Part shown: one piece after another, positions 1-4,768 of the stretch
Layout: each line of letters begins with the position of its first letter
How positions within the stretch are numbered: position 1 is the first letter of the stretch
Assembly: GCA_021786335.1 (NCBI GenBank)
Contig: JAJYNM010000049.1
Location: 1-11,073, forward strand
Length of the DNA: 11,073 bases
Direction: 5' to 3'
Source of the DNA: an archaeon
GTDB taxonomy: Archaea; Thermoproteota; Nitrososphaeria; Nitrososphaerales; UBA183
Made by a program: the position numbers and the translations under genes
Notes under the pieces: model-generated
Seen by the model: only the letters and a program-made list of their open reading frames with translations
What the model was told of the DNA's origin: nothing
Database searches by the model: none

Positions 1-21
1 CCCGACGGGAATCGAACCCGT

Positions 22-36
22 TTAGGGGCGTCGGCT
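22..36 (-). other. tRNA intron in the variable loop, canonical bulge-helix-bulge
   Basis: This 15-nt insert (AGCCGACGCCCCTAA on the minus strand) lies between variable-loop base 5 and the T-stem. A full bulge-helix-bulge can be drawn. The outer helix is CCCG (46-43) with CGGG (20-17). The central 4-bp helix is AGGG (42-39) with CCCT (27-24). The 3-nt bulges are TCA (38-36) and AAA (23-21). The inner GC/GC stem closes a CGAC tetraloop. Cutting after the second base of each bulge gives variable loop GGGTC joined to a perfect 5-bp T-stem. This is the substrate form of the archaeal tRNA-splicing endonuclease. Confidence 0.88.
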
Positions 37-67
37 GACCCTCGGGTTAAAAGCCCGATGCTCTACC

Positions 68-85
68 TGAGTTCTCTCCAGTTGT
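68..85 (-). other. tRNA intron in the D-loop, relaxed bulge-helix-bulge
   Basis: An 18-nt insert (ACAACTGGAGAGAACTCA on the minus strand) enlarges the D-loop. A central helix AGTT (91-88) with AACT (73-70) can form, with bulges CCA (87-85) and CAG (69-67). Cutting after the second bulge base restores D-loop AGTTCCGGTA, including the GG that docks on the T-loop. The outer and inner helices are weak, so the exact ends could shift by one to three bases. That an insert is present is certain from the loop length; the boundaries are an inference. Confidence 0.72.
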
Positions 86-128
86 GGAACTAAGCTACGG
101 GCCCGCGCCACCCGTCGCCTTGCGTCCT

Positions 129-138
129 GTATTTTACT
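129..138 (-). promoter_or_regulatory. TATA-like box of the tRNA-Lys gene
   Basis: The minus strand reads AGTAAAATAC, centred about 29 nt ahead of the tRNA 5' end at 104. This is the usual spacing for an archaeal TATA box. It falls just past the endonuclease IV stop codon, so the tRNA can be transcribed independently of that gene. Confidence 0.5.
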
Positions 139-147
139 GTGAGCAGC

Positions 148-984
148 CTAAGCCAGCAAGCTCCGGACCACTTTCATGGTCTTTCTCTCGGCTGCTACGT
201 CCTTGTAAGGAGTCTCCATTATAATCGGTCTTTCGGTTATCCCAGGGCAGCGCAGGAATTCCTTAATCCCCCGACGCCCTATCTTTCCTTCCCCTATGTT
301 CTCGTGCCTGTCAAGCCTGCTCCCTAAGGCCCCCTTCGAGTCGTTGAGGTGGACAGCCTTCAGCCTGTCTAGCCCCACGATTTCGTCAAAGAGACCCATC
401 GAGCGCTCCACCGCGTCCTTGGTAGCGAGGTCGAACCCTGACGCATACATATGGCAGGTGTCGAGGCAGATTCCCATTCTCCCATCATCCCTGACCTTGG
501 CGAGTATCATCTCGAGCTCTTCGAACCTCGCCCCGACGCTGTTCTTCTGCCCCGCCATGTTCTCGAGGAGTATCGTCGTTTCCCCTTTGCTCCCGGCTAT
601 GGCTTCGTTGCATGCCTCGGCGACGTTGGCGACCCCTACCGCAATCCCCTTACCCATATGACTCCCCAGGTGGATGACCAGGTAGTCTATCCCGAGGGCG
701 TCGCAGCGCTTGACCTCCTCGTTGATGGAGTACCGGCTGATCTTCATGGTAGACGTCTCCGGGGATGCCAAGTTGGGGAGGTATGGCATGTGGTCTATGA
801 CCCTCTTGAACCCTGACTCCTTCCTCTTCTCGCGGAATGCCGCGATCGTCTCGTCTGGAATAGGCTTGAACTTCCACTGGTTCGGGTTCCTGGTGAAAAT
901 CTGGAACGTGGTGGCACCAATCTCACTTGCGCGGTCGAAGGCGAGGTCAATGGAGCCTGCTGTTGAGACGTGCACCCCGAGCAT
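148..984 (-). CDS. nfo: Endonuclease IV (AP endonuclease, base-excision repair)
   Basis: This is a 278-residue TIM-barrel AP endonuclease, close to the family's usual 280. It cuts DNA 5' of abasic sites using three metal ions, typically zinc. In numbering from the upstream TTG at 999, all nine metal ligands are visible: H70, H110, E146, D180, H183, H217, D230, H232 and E262, in the motifs VIHLGSH, LLENMAG, CLDTCHMYASG, HLNDSKG, LDRHENIGEG and METP. I chose the ATG at 984 because its protein begins MLGVHVS, as archaeal homologues do, and because a TATA-like box near 1030 would give a leader of about 20 nt. The TTG at 999 adds five residues and remains possible. The gene is followed by the tRNA on the same strand. 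Confidence 0.97.
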   Translation of the reverse strand: MLGVHVSTAGSIDLAFDRASEIGATTFQIFTRNPNQWKFKPIPDETIAAFREKRKESGFKRVIDHMPYLPNLASPETSTMKISRYSINEEVKRCDALGIDYLVIHLGSHMGKGIAVGVANVAEACNEAIAGSKGETTILLENMAGQKNSVGARFEELEMILAKVRDDGRMGICLDTCHMYASGFDLATKDAVERSMGLFDEIVGLDRLKAVHLNDSKGALGSRLDRHENIGEGKIGRRGIKEFLRCPGITERPIIMETPYKDVAAERKTMKVVRSLLA

Positions 985-1017
985 TGACCCTGAAGTCAAT
1001 ATGCCTCAAAAGAGGGA

Positions 1018-1043
1018 GAGTGTGGGTTTATGAACCCACGCTC
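1018..1043. promoter_or_regulatory. Inverted repeat overlapping the nfo promoter
   Basis: GTGGGTT (1022-1028) and AACCCAC (1033-1039) are perfect inverted arms around the 4-nt loop TATG. GAG/CTC extends the stem outside one mismatch, or a wobble pair in plus-strand RNA. It sits between the stop of the membrane-anchored gene (1062) and the start of nfo. The loop supplies the centre of the likely nfo TATA box (minus strand TTCATAAAC). It could act as an operator on nfo, as a 3'-end hairpin for the upstream gene, or as both. No T-tract follows directly. Confidence 0.4.
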
Positions 1044-1061
1044 ACGTTTTGTTCTCTCGGT

Positions 1062-1481
1062 CTAGTGCTTCTTGGGCTTGGCTAGCGTCTTCTTGACACC
1101 GGTGGCACCCCTCACGGGGGCTGTCCTGCGTCTGTAGGTTCGGGTCGGCTTCTTCGCGAACGAAGGCGCCGCGAATGATGTCGAAGACGGCGCGGAGTAG
1201 GTTATCGGCGTTGGCGCTGGCTGGACAGTCTCATAGCGCGCTGGAGCTGGAGAAGGCGCAGGCTCTGCCGCGGCTGGCGTCTCCGCAGCTGGGACCTCCT
1301 TGGCCTGCTCCGTCGCCGTGGTGAAAGTGCTCGTGGTTGTGGCTGATGACGGCGCTGTCCTTGTCTTCCGGTGTCCGAGATAGCCCTTAGACCCCGCGTA
1401 GACAACGGCTACCGCGCCCACGCAGGTACCAAGCAAGATGGCTGCTATTTCTGGGACCATGCTGATGATACGCCCTATCAC
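1062..1481 (-). CDS. Small membrane-anchored protein, Pro/Ala-rich with a basic tail, function unknown
   Basis: I do not recognise this 139-residue protein. Residues 9-30 form one hydrophobic helix (AAILLGTCVGAVAVVYAG), flanked by R4 and then K32/H37/R38/K39. Residues 40-110 are low complexity, rich in Thr, Ser, Pro, Ala and Glu. The last 30 residues are strongly basic (RTYRRR, GVKKTLAKPKKH). The likely layout is an N-terminal anchor, a flexible linker and a cytoplasmic tail that could bind nucleic acid or acidic lipid; that role is inferred only from charge. The start is GTG at 1481, with GGTG 9 nt ahead; an ATG at 1460 is the alternative and would shorten the N-terminus by seven residues. 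It lies between DoxX and nfo on the same strand. Confidence 0.72.
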   Translation of the reverse strand: MIGRIISMVPEIAAILLGTCVGAVAVVYAGSKGYLGHRKTRTAPSSATTTSTFTTATEQAKEVPAAETPAAAEPAPSPAPARYETVQPAPTPITYSAPSSTSFAAPSFAKKPTRTYRRRTAPVRGATGVKKTLAKPKKH

Positions 1482-1508
1482 GGCACTTCACCGCCTGAGT
1501 CAAACTGT

Positions 1509-1546
1509 ATCAACAACTCCGTTATGTTGATTCGACCAAATCAACA
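1509..1546. repeat. Three alternating copies of a 7-8 bp inverted repeat
   Basis: ATCAACA (1509-1515), TGTTGATT (1525-1532) and AATCAACA (1539-1546) alternate in orientation. The last two form a perfect 8-bp hairpin with a 6-nt loop, and the first two form a competing 7-bp hairpin. They occupy the 78-bp gap between the DoxX stop and the start of the membrane-anchored gene, about 30-65 nt ahead of that GTG start. A repressor operator or a 3'-end structure for the DoxX transcript would both fit. Confidence 0.5.
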
Positions 1547-1559
1547 CGTCAGGGAGCGT

Positions 1560-1973
1560 CTAGAGTATGCCCAGCAGCGCATCCAGTGACAACGCCCCGG
1601 ACCCCAGCAGGAGGATTCCTAGGGAGAGTATCAGATAGACGTAGTCGAGTTCGAACCCCGGCTTCTCCCCGGCCGCCATGAACCCCGCCTTCATCTTGCT
1701 GCTCTTCATGAGTATGATTGCGGCGAACTGTATGACGAAGAAAGCAGCGACCAGAGGGACAAGAAACCCCACTATGAGCAGGATTCCGCCGAAGAACTCC
1801 AGAACGGTGACGAGCCTCGCCGCAACTGGAGGGACTCCCATGGTGGCCACCCACGCCCCCGACTGCTTCCCCCACCCCCCTTTCACCTTCGGCACTCCAT
1901 GTGCTATCAGGGCGGCACCCACAGTTACCCTGAGCAGGAGCGACACATAACCCGGATTGATTAGAGCGGACAT
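1560..1973 (-). CDS. DoxX-family integral membrane protein
   Basis: This 137-residue protein has four hydrophobic helices at about residues 8-26, 52-71, 73-90 and 111-130. The layout and the motifs LLLRVTVGAALIAHGVPK, VLEFFGGILLIVGF and the loop GAWVATMGVPP are typical of the DoxX/DoxD-like family. Members are linked to quinone or thiosulfate redox chemistry and oxidative stress, but function is poorly settled and the substrate cannot be read here. The start is ATG at 1973. A minus-strand TTCTTTAACC centred near 2005 lies about 32 nt upstream, so the leader is short or absent. The gene is divergent from the plus-strand gene beginning at 2230. Confidence 0.88.
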   Translation of the reverse strand: MSALINPGYVSLLLRVTVGAALIAHGVPKVKGGWGKQSGAWVATMGVPPVAARLVTVLEFFGGILLIVGFLVPLVAAFFVIQFAAIILMKSSKMKAGFMAAGEKPGFELDYVYLILSLGILLLGSGALSLDALLGIL

Positions 1974-2229
1974 CGAGACTTGGTAAGTCGTTCAGACCTG
2001 GTTAAAGAACTTAACTGATACAGCCTCTCGGGAGAAGGGGTGCGGTTTCCAGCAGTATCCGTAGAGGACGCGATGTCAGACCGGTCGGCCGAGGCTTGCA
2101 GGTGCGCGACGGAGTTCGTCTTCGATAGGATATGCAGGGTGAATCAGACCCGGGAGGTGATTGGCGCCCTTCCCCGAACGCGATTGCCGGGGTTTCACTT
2201 ATATCTCAGCGCGTGTTACTTGAGGCGCG
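1974..2229. other. 256-nt divergent intergenic region
   Basis: The gap lies between the DoxX start (minus) and the DUF6659-like start (plus). It holds a small palindrome GTTAA-AGAAC-TTAAC (2001-2015) at the likely DoxX TATA position. A second hairpin, CCCCG (2172-2176) with CGGGG (2188-2192), sits just ahead of the plus-strand TATA box. A GTG-initiated frame runs from 2040 into the next gene, but it lacks recognisable motifs. I see no tRNA, C/D-box or other RNA gene in it. Confidence 0.4.
2197..2204 (+). promoter_or_regulatory. TATA box of the DUF6659-like gene
   Basis: ACTTATAT is centred about 29 nt ahead of the ATG at 2230. This predicts transcription starting within a few bases of the start codon, so the message would be leaderless or nearly so. 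The GAGG at 2222-2225 would then fall largely outside the RNA. Confidence 0.6.
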
Positions 2230-2607
2230 ATGCTGCAGATTCAGTGGGACAAGATTATCACGGAAATCTACAAGTTTGACCGCAGGATAAGGTCTGCCCA
2301 AATACTCGACCAAAGCGGCAGGCAGATCGCCGGAGGCATGAGGAAGGGGATTCCCTCCCTGGAGCCACAGAGCGAGGACATCAGGCTCATCGCGGGGATC
2401 ACAATCCAGATCAACACCGACCGGACATGGGACCGCTACTTCGGAAAGAACCAGTACACCTTCAACAAGAGGGAGAGGTTGAACATCATGACATTCTATC
2501 TCGGAGAAAAGCTCGTCCTGGTCTCAGCGGAGCCTGATTTCACCCTGCAACAGGCGCAGGATTTACGAAACCAGATAACAACGAACCACGCCGAGCTGGC
2601 GAGATAA
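2230..2607 (+). CDS. DUF6659-like protein, function unknown
   Basis: This is a 125-residue soluble protein. It has an N-terminal helix (WDKIITEIYKFD), a segment IRSAQILDQSGRQIAGGMRKG, a central region with SEDIRLIAGI, and a closing YTFNKRERLNIMTFYL/EKLVLVSAEPDF pair of strands before a final helix. The order D-x-x-IR, then ILD-x-x-G, then KG-x-x-S, then YT-x-x-KRE resembles the DUF6659 family of small thaumarchaeal proteins, which has a Roadblock-like alpha/beta layout. That family call is from memory of the pattern and is moderate. No catalytic motif or membrane segment is visible. It is alone on its strand, with its own TATA box, and converges on the 59-codon gene 23 bp away. Confidence 0.8.
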   Translation: MLQIQWDKIITEIYKFDRRIRSAQILDQSGRQIAGGMRKGIPSLEPQSEDIRLIAGITIQINTDRTWDRYFGKNQYTFNKRERLNIMTFYLGEKLVLVSAEPDFTLQQAQDLRNQITTNHAELAR

Positions 2608-2627
2608 AGACAGCCGAGAGAGTCTAC

Positions 2628-2649
2628 GGCCTAGCTGAGGCCTAGCTCA
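2628..2649. repeat. 11-bp tandem repeat at the 3' end of the 59-codon gene
   Basis: GGCCTAGCTGA (2628-2638) is followed directly by GGCCTAGCTCA (2639-2649), differing at one base. The repeat covers the minus-strand stop codon. Because 11 is not a multiple of three, the upstream copy is read in a different frame and puts no early stop in the gene. Confidence 0.6.
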
Positions 2650-2810
2650 GGGAACTTCGCCTTGACGAGACCAAGCTCGCCCTGGAGAGTCCTGATGCGC
2701 TCGGCATACTTCTTCATGTCTTCCGTGTTTTTCTGAACTTTGGCGACCTTGTACCCGCGCCAGGCCTTCTTCAAGGCGCCCCAGCTCTGACCTTTAGTAT
2801 ACTGAGACAT
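2631..2810 (-). CDS. Conserved-looking 59-residue charged protein, function unknown
   Basis: The protein begins MSQYTKGQSWGALKKAWRGY and is mostly helical and basic in its first half (KKAWRGYKVAKVQKN). An amphipathic segment follows (MKKYAERIRTLQGELG) and then a short Pro/Leu tail. I do not recognise a named family. I chose the ATG at 2810 because CTTATATGG at 2840-2832 is centred 26 nt upstream. This fits a leaderless message and places the promoter inside the longer open frame that runs to 2888. It lies downstream of the JAMM gene on the same strand, with its own promoter. Helix-forming, Trp- and Lys-rich small proteins like this may bind RNA or a partner protein, but nothing here proves it. 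Confidence 0.75.
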   Translation of the reverse strand: MSQYTKGQSWGALKKAWRGYKVAKVQKNTEDMKKYAERIRTLQGELGLVKAKFPELGLS

Positions 2811-2831
2811 AGAAAGTACCCGCGGCCCAGA

Positions 2832-2840
2832 CCATATAAG
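2832..2840 (-). promoter_or_regulatory. TATA box of the 59-codon gene
   Basis: The minus strand reads CTTATATGG, centred 26 nt ahead of the ATG at 2810. It is a near-consensus archaeal TATA box at the exact spacing for leaderless transcription, and it decides the start codon. Confidence 0.75.
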
Positions 2841-2915
2841 GCTTAACATCATTTTTAGCGTGTCCCGCCCCGTCTGTTGCGACATCATCCCGTAGGAGCA
2901 GGCTCCGGCAGACCT

Positions 2916-3299
2916 TTACTTCACCTCGAATGGGATCCTGTTCCCGTTGTGGTCATAGACACCGAGGTTGTCGACAGTGGCGAAGGGGTACCCCATTATC
3001 ACCATGAGCTTGCCGCTGGCATGCAGCAGGTCCTGGTGGGAGGGGTTGTAGTTCCCGGATGGGTGAGAGTGTGCGACGCCTAGATAAGAGAAGTCGACCG
3101 GGAGCATCCACCAGCTGAATGAAGAGAACGCAGCCCCGTGGCTGGCGAGGGGAGGGATTACGACCCCCGTCACCTCCACCACCCCCTCCTTCGACTTCCC
3201 CCTGAGGAGGAGGATCCCTTCGTTGGGGTATGCCATGGCAGAGTAGCTGAAGAGGCTGTCTATGACCTGTTTGTGAAAGACGACCTTCTCTACGACCAT
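2916..3299 (-). CDS. JAMM/MPN+ metalloprotease, candidate desampylase
   Basis: This 127-residue single-domain protein has the complete JAMM zinc motif: E27 (NEGILLLRG), then H77-S-H79-P-x6-S87-x2-D90 in AHSHPSGNYNPSHQD. The order and spacing E...HxHx7Sx2D define active isopeptidases that remove ubiquitin or archaeal SAMP-like modifiers. The size fits stand-alone archaeal JAMM enzymes such as the haloarchaeal desampylase HvJAMM1. The start is ATG at 3299, with GGAAGGG directly before it. It begins 9 nt after the amidotransferase stop, so the two are probably co-transcribed. The proteasome alpha gene lies 0.7 kb away and is divergent from this unit, which supports a role in modifier removal before degradation. 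Another JAMM role, such as cleaving a small-molecule or sulfur-carrier conjugate, remains possible. Confidence 0.92.
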   Translation of the reverse strand: MVVEKVVFHKQVIDSLFSYSAMAYPNEGILLLRGKSKEGVVEVTGVVIPPLASHGAAFSSFSWWMLPVDFSYLGVAHSHPSGNYNPSHQDLLHASGKLMVIMGYPFATVDNLGVYDHNGNRIPFEVK

Positions 3300-3308
3300 C
3301 CCTTCCGC

Positions 3309-3896
3309 CTACTTCAGGAGCCCTATGAAGTTGGCCACAACCCTGTCCCCATCGGGATTGGCAGGGGTGAACCGCTCCGGATGGAACTGCACCCCGTAGA
3401 GGGTGCGGGCCTTGTGCTTCATGGCGGCGACGGCACTGGTGTCGCTCCTGGCCAAGAGGATGAACCCCTCCGGGACCTCCTTGACCACCTCGTACCTGGA
3501 CTCGAAGAGCTTGAGCGACCTGGAGAGGCCCCCGAAGAGCGGGTCGTCTCGCATGACGGCGGTGTTCACCATCTCGAGGACATGCTTCTTGTCCTTGACA
3601 ACCTCAGCGCCGTAGGCGTGGGCCATGAGCTGGTGCCCGAAGCAGATGCCTAGTATAGGGGCGCGTGAATCCAAGATGGCCTGGGCCTCGACCCTGTACT
3701 TGGCCCTGGTCCCGGTGTCAGTCATCATCTCCGGGGAGCCGCTGAGGACCACCCCGTCGAACGAGTCGAACTTGGCGGCGGAGGACTCGCGCCACTCGAT
3801 GGTGGTCACAGTTGCGCCGTTCGTCTGGAAGCACTTCTCCAGAACCCCGGCGCGCCCTTCCGTCGGATAGTTACTCACTACCAGGACCTTGGTCAA
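3309..3896 (-). CDS. Class I glutamine amidotransferase (GuaA-N-like)
   Basis: A 195-residue stand-alone GATase domain would release ammonia from glutamine for a partner synthetase. The nucleophile is C85 in GICFGHQL, and the His-Glu pair is H172/E174 in GVQFHPE. The oxyanion-side glycines sit in VVLSGSPE. The stretch FESRYEVVKEVPEGFILLAR...AAMKH resembles the archaeal split GMP synthase subunit GuaAa. However, the N-terminus (VLVVSNYPTEGRAGVLEKCF) and FHPER in place of the usual FHPEV suggest a paralogue, so I give no symbol. The start is TTG at 3896, with AGTTATTATC about 27 nt upstream. It is the first gene of a two-gene unit with the JAMM protease and is divergent from psmA. Confidence 0.9.
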   Translation of the reverse strand: MTKVLVVSNYPTEGRAGVLEKCFQTNGATVTTIEWRESSAAKFDSFDGVVLSGSPEMMTDTGTRAKYRVEAQAILDSRAPILGICFGHQLMAHAYGAEVVKDKKHVLEMVNTAVMRDDPLFGGLSRSLKLFESRYEVVKEVPEGFILLARSDTSAVAAMKHKARTLYGVQFHPERFTPANPDGDRVVANFIGLLK

Positions 3897-3918
3897 CCCA
3901 GGTCAGGGCCCTGTCTTA

Positions 3919-3927
3919 CGATAATAA
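3919..3927 (-). promoter_or_regulatory. TATA-like box of the amidotransferase-JAMM unit
   Basis: The minus strand reads AGTTATTAT, centred about 27 nt ahead of the TTG at 3896, which predicts a leaderless message. The shared TTTAAA at 3959-3964 is an alternative that would give a leader of about 40 nt. Confidence 0.4.
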
Positions 3928-3958
3928 CTTTCATGGAAAAATAAGAACCGCAGAACAG

Positions 3959-3965
3959 TTTAAAT
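3959..3965 (+). promoter_or_regulatory. TATA box of the psmA operon
   Basis: TTTAAAT is centred 45 nt before the ATG at 4007 and only about 18 nt before the in-frame TTG at 3980. The predicted transcription start is near 3988, giving a leader of about 20 nt that contains GGAG (3991-3994). The position argues against translation from the TTG. Confidence 0.6.
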
Positions 3966-4006
3966 GGCCAAGGAATTAGTTGGGCAAAAAGGAGCAAGGC
4001 AAGAAA

Positions 4007-4753
4007 ATGTTTGCACCTTCGGCAGGATATGACAGGGCGATCACGATTTTTTCGCCCGACGGCAGGCTGTACCAAGTGGAGTACGCCCTCGAGACGGTCA
4101 GGAGGGGCAACCTGGCCGTAGGCGTCCAGACGAGGCAGGGTGTGGTGCTGGCCGTAGAAGAGAAGCAGAGGAAGCTCCAGAGTGCCGAGTCGGTCATCAA
4201 GATGTTCCAGATCGACGACCACGTCGGAGCTGTCGGAGCCGGCTACATCCCGGACGCTCGGATACAGGTGGACAACGCGCGCGTCCTGGCGCAGAGCAAC
4301 AGGCTGATCTATGACGAGCCGGTTGACATCGAAGCCATAGCCAAGCGTATCGCCGACATGAACCAGCAATATACGCAGTATGCAGGAGTCAGGCCATTTG
4401 GGGTCTCTCTCATCATAGCCGGTGTCGATGGAGCCGGGCCGGTGGTATACCTCGCCGACCCTACGGGGACTTACTCCGGGTTCCACGCCATAGCGATAGG
4501 GCAGGGGAGCGACCAGGTCAACGACTATCTGGAGAAGAACTATTCCTCAGACCTGGTACTCGACGAAGCCGTGACCCTGGCCATAGAATGCATCTATCTA
4601 GTCAGCGAGGACAAGAGCGGGACTTCGCACATCAAGGTCGCCGTGGTGGACGCGGAGAGCAAGAAGTGGAGGCGCCTAGCCGAAGCGGAGGTAAGCAAGA
4701 GCGCGGCAGGGGCCAAGACCAGGTCAGACAAGCCGCCGGCCAAGAGCTCCTGA
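4007..4753 (+). CDS. psmA: 20S proteasome subunit alpha
   Basis: The protein has 248 residues. Alpha subunits form the outer heptameric rings of the 20S proteasome and gate the entry of unfolded substrates. The N-terminal gate and alpha signature YDRAITIFSPDGRLYQVEYA begins at about residue 8. FGVSLIIAGVD and GQGSDQVNDYLEK follow in the ntn-hydrolase fold, which lacks a catalytic N-terminal Thr as expected for alpha. The last 20 or so residues are a loose Ser/Ala/Lys tail. I chose the ATG at 4007 because the protein then starts MFAPSAGYDRA and the TATA box fits; the TTG at 3980 would add GKKEQGKK. It heads the plus-strand operon, 15 bp before sbds. The proteasome beta gene and its ATPase are not in the window. 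Confidence 0.97.
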   Translation: MFAPSAGYDRAITIFSPDGRLYQVEYALETVRRGNLAVGVQTRQGVVLAVEEKQRKLQSAESVIKMFQIDDHVGAVGAGYIPDARIQVDNARVLAQSNRLIYDEPVDIEAIAKRIADMNQQYTQYAGVRPFGVSLIIAGVDGAGPVVYLADPTGTYSGFHAIAIGQGSDQVNDYLEKNYSSDLVLDEAVTLAIECIYLVSEDKSGTSHIKVAVVDAESKKWRRLAEAEVSKSAAGAKTRSDKPPAKSS

Positions 4754-4768
4754 GAAGCGTCGGCTCAG

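Larger units (their letters stand above)
1..104 (-). tRNA. tRNA-Lys(UUU) with two introns, 3' end cut by the window edge
   Basis: Read on the minus strand, the acceptor 5' strand GGGCCCG lies at 104-98 and its partner begins as CGGG at 4-1, so the last CCC and the discriminator base lie outside the window. The D-stem is GCTT/GAGC. The anticodon stem-loop is TCGGG-CTTTTAA-CCCGA (58-42), with anticodon TTT at 51-49. The T-arm is ACGGG-TTCGATT-CCCGT (21-5). The D-loop and variable loop are both too long. Removing 85-68 and 36-22 leaves a standard 75-nt lysine tRNA, with D-loop AGTTCCGGTA (G18G19 intact) and variable loop GGGTC. The anticodon loop has no intron. The gene ends 43 bp short of the endonuclease IV stop codon and has its own TATA-like box. 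Confidence 0.93.

Noticed and set aside
451..816. Plus-strand frames opposite endonuclease IV
   Set aside because: They are antisense shadows of a gene with all nine metal ligands intact, as expected in GC-rich DNA.
2040..2279. GTG-initiated 79-codon plus-strand frame ahead of the DUF6659-like gene
   Set aside because: It overlaps the following gene by 50 nt and contains that gene's TATA box. It shows no domain, and its residue mix (many Arg and Cys, no coherent helices or strands) looks non-coding.
2631..2888. Longer 85-residue form of the small minus-strand protein
   Set aside because: A strong TATA box lies inside the extra 26 codons at the exact leaderless distance from the internal ATG at 2810.
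2845..2895. Two ATGATGT copies on the minus strand as C boxes of a C/D-box RNA
   Set aside because: Each differs from the C-box consensus at the last base, and no CTGA D box lies at a suitable distance.
3138..3653. 171-codon plus-strand frame across the JAMM and amidotransferase genes
   Set aside because: It is antisense to two genes with complete catalytic motifs. Its translation is rich in Glu, Gly, Val and Asp with no motif, a typical complement-strand artefact.
3893..3934. Frameshift in the amidotransferase gene splitting off MKVIIVR
   Set aside because: The main frame already has its own complete first strand (TKVLVVSNYP), so nothing is missing from the protein. I keep this stretch only as a leader-frame question.
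3893..4486. 197-codon minus-strand frame across psmA
   Set aside because: It is antisense to psmA. Only its last 13 codons (from 3934) lie outside psmA, and these are discussed separately as a possible leader frame.
3980..4753. TTG start at 3980 for psmA
   Set aside because: The TATA box at 3959-3965 is only about 18 nt upstream, so the TTG would lie ahead of the transcription start. The ATG at 4007 gives the expected N-terminus.
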